Shown here piece after piece: positions 6,548-7,229 of a stretch of 7,229 nt of DNA. The stretch lies in NCBI GenBank assembly GCA_021828935.1, contig JAJZCU010000098.1:1-7229 (forward strand), given 5' to 3'. This stretch comes from Planctomycetota bacterium. GTDB lineage: Bacteria > Planctomycetota > Phycisphaerae > WQYP01. A program made the translations under genes and the position numbers. Every line of letters begins with the position of its first letter. Within the stretch, counting starts at the first letter, position 1. Under the pieces are notes generated by a model. That model was not told the origin of the DNA. It searched no databases and saw nothing but the letters and a program-made list of their open reading frames with translations.

Positions 6548-7123
6548 TTACGCTGTCTTCCGCTTCCTGCGGCCACGCAAGCCCATGGCGCCAACCGCCG
6601 CTAAGCCGGTGGCCCCGGAAGCGAATGTCAGTTCCGATGCCGCCTTGGGCGTGGCCAACGCAGGCCCGGCCGGTGTGACCGTTGGGCTGTTAAAAAAATT
6701 GTCCTGCGTGGTGTTGTGATCAAAAATATCAAACTGGTTGATGGCGATGGTCGCCACGGTTCCGGTGTACTTCAGCGTGCCATTAAACCGCGTGTTGCCT
6801 TTGGCCGGGTTGATGGTCAGCACATACGGCGTGCCGGTGCTGTTGGCAGTGCCCGGCGTGAACGTGGCCACAATGCCGCCGCCTAAGTCGGCGAATGGAA
6901 TTTTTCCGCCGCCGCCGACAACAGCCGCGGCATAGGTGGTTCCATTTTTATCCGTGATGGACAGATCATTTTTGTTGCCACCGATAAACGCCAACTGAAA
7001 AACGGTGGTGCCGCCATGTTGCAAAATAAATCCCGCGGACGAGCCCGCATTGCCGATGCCGCCGCTTTGCCAGGCAATTGAGAAACTCTGGTTTGGCGCC
7101 AGGGGGGTTATTAAGGTGCGGCT
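6548..7123 (-). pseudogene. 5'-truncated PEP-CTERM-like paralog with a tail lacking the PEP triplet
   Basis: An open frame runs from an ATG at 7147, but its first eight residues (MSYPTEDI) are antisense to the GH13 repeat copy, so the genuine part begins at about 7123. From RTLITPLAPNQSFSI onward it follows the 299-residue neighbour: a GFILQ strand matching GFDLQ, GGIVATF matching SGIVATF, and NQFDIFDHNTTQDNFFNS matching NQVHLFDTNTTGNTYFNS. The neighbour has roughly 120-130 further residues upstream, including a signal peptide, that are missing here. As written, the gene has no start, ribosome binding site or export signal. The C-terminus is also odd. In place of PEP it reads ATPKAASEL, then a weakly hydrophobic Ala/Gly stretch and RGRRKRKTA. 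It may be a divergent or decayed sorting tail. The truncation may be an assembly effect rather than a real mutation. Confidence 0.75.
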
Positions 7124-7229
7124 AATGTCTTCCGTGGGGTATGACATTTACAACCGTTACGACCTGGGCGCTCCGGGCAACCCGACCACCTATGGCACGC
7201 TGGCCAGCTACTCGAGCTTAATTAACGCC
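7124..7229 (+). repeat. 106-bp perfect inverted repeat, right copy, at the window end
   Basis: This is the exact reverse complement of 4023-4128 and runs to the final base. The junction with the PEP-CTERM-like gene is at 7123/7124. Just outside the perfect match, CGGC occurs on both sides but is offset by one extra T at 7123 in this copy, a possible short homology at the breakpoint. Confidence 0.97.
7125..7229 (+). pseudogene. Fragment of the GH13 body on the plus strand (35 codons, runs off the end)
   Basis: The plus strand reads ATG TCT TCC GTG GGG TAT and continues as SSVGYDIYNRYDLGAPGNP through SSLINA, identical to residues 1-35 of the GH13 body at 1401-4127. It has no signal peptide, no ribosome binding site and none of the GH13 N-terminus in front of it; instead it points head-on out of the truncated PEP-CTERM-like gene. 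It is either the edge of a second GH13 copy lying beyond the window or a chimeric end carrying a copy of the first. Confidence 0.85.

Noticed and set aside
7145..7147. The ATG at 7147 as the start of the right-hand PEP-CTERM-like gene
   Set aside because: Its first eight codons are antisense to the GH13 repeat copy and have no counterpart in the paralogs; no signal peptide follows.

Overview
The window looks like an accessory locus for surface polysaccharide use in a Planctomycetota bacterium, most plausibly of the Phycisphaerae/Tepidisphaerales type. Three kinds of sequence point there. There are several exported proteins with PEP-CTERM sorting tails. There is a dockerin-like EF-hand pair just before one such tail. 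There is a prepilin-type protein with the FTLIELLVVISIIAIL leader and a variant of the planctomycete H-X9-DG C-terminal motif. The lineage is inferred from these signatures; no marker gene is present.

All confident genes lie on the minus strand and are closely spaced, so transcription runs from right to left. In that order they are: a 5'-truncated PEP-CTERM-like paralog (6548-7123); a complete 299-aa PEP-CTERM protein (5547-6446); a second complete PEP-CTERM paralog of about 313 aa (4521-5462); a large secreted GH13 alpha-amylase-family enzyme (1401-4407) with a dockerin-like pair and PEP-CTERM tail; and a type II/prepilin-like protein (399-1379). Positions 1-398 carry no convincing gene, only degenerate short repeats and one hairpin. 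Two adjacent GC hairpins lie between the GH13 gene and the PEP-CTERM paralogs.

Two anomalies coincide. First, the GH13 gene is split by a frameshift. Its signal peptide and first catalytic-domain strand (4108-4407) are in a different frame from the 908-aa body (1401-4127). Second, the frameshift lies at the edge of a 106-bp perfect inverted repeat: 4023-4128 recurs in reverse complement as 7124-7229, running off the window end. The right copy places the start of the GH13 body on the plus strand, head-on into the truncated PEP-CTERM-like gene. A chimeric or fold-back end of an assembled or amplified sequence is the simplest reading. A genuine inverted duplication, or an invertible module carrying the GH13 promoter and N-terminus, remains possible.

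Functionally, the locus suggests an exported alpha-glucan-degrading enzyme retained at the surface by PEP-CTERM processing. It is accompanied by a small family of mutually related PEP-CTERM proteins of unknown role and a pseudopilin-like protein. The sorting enzyme (exosortase) is not encoded here.
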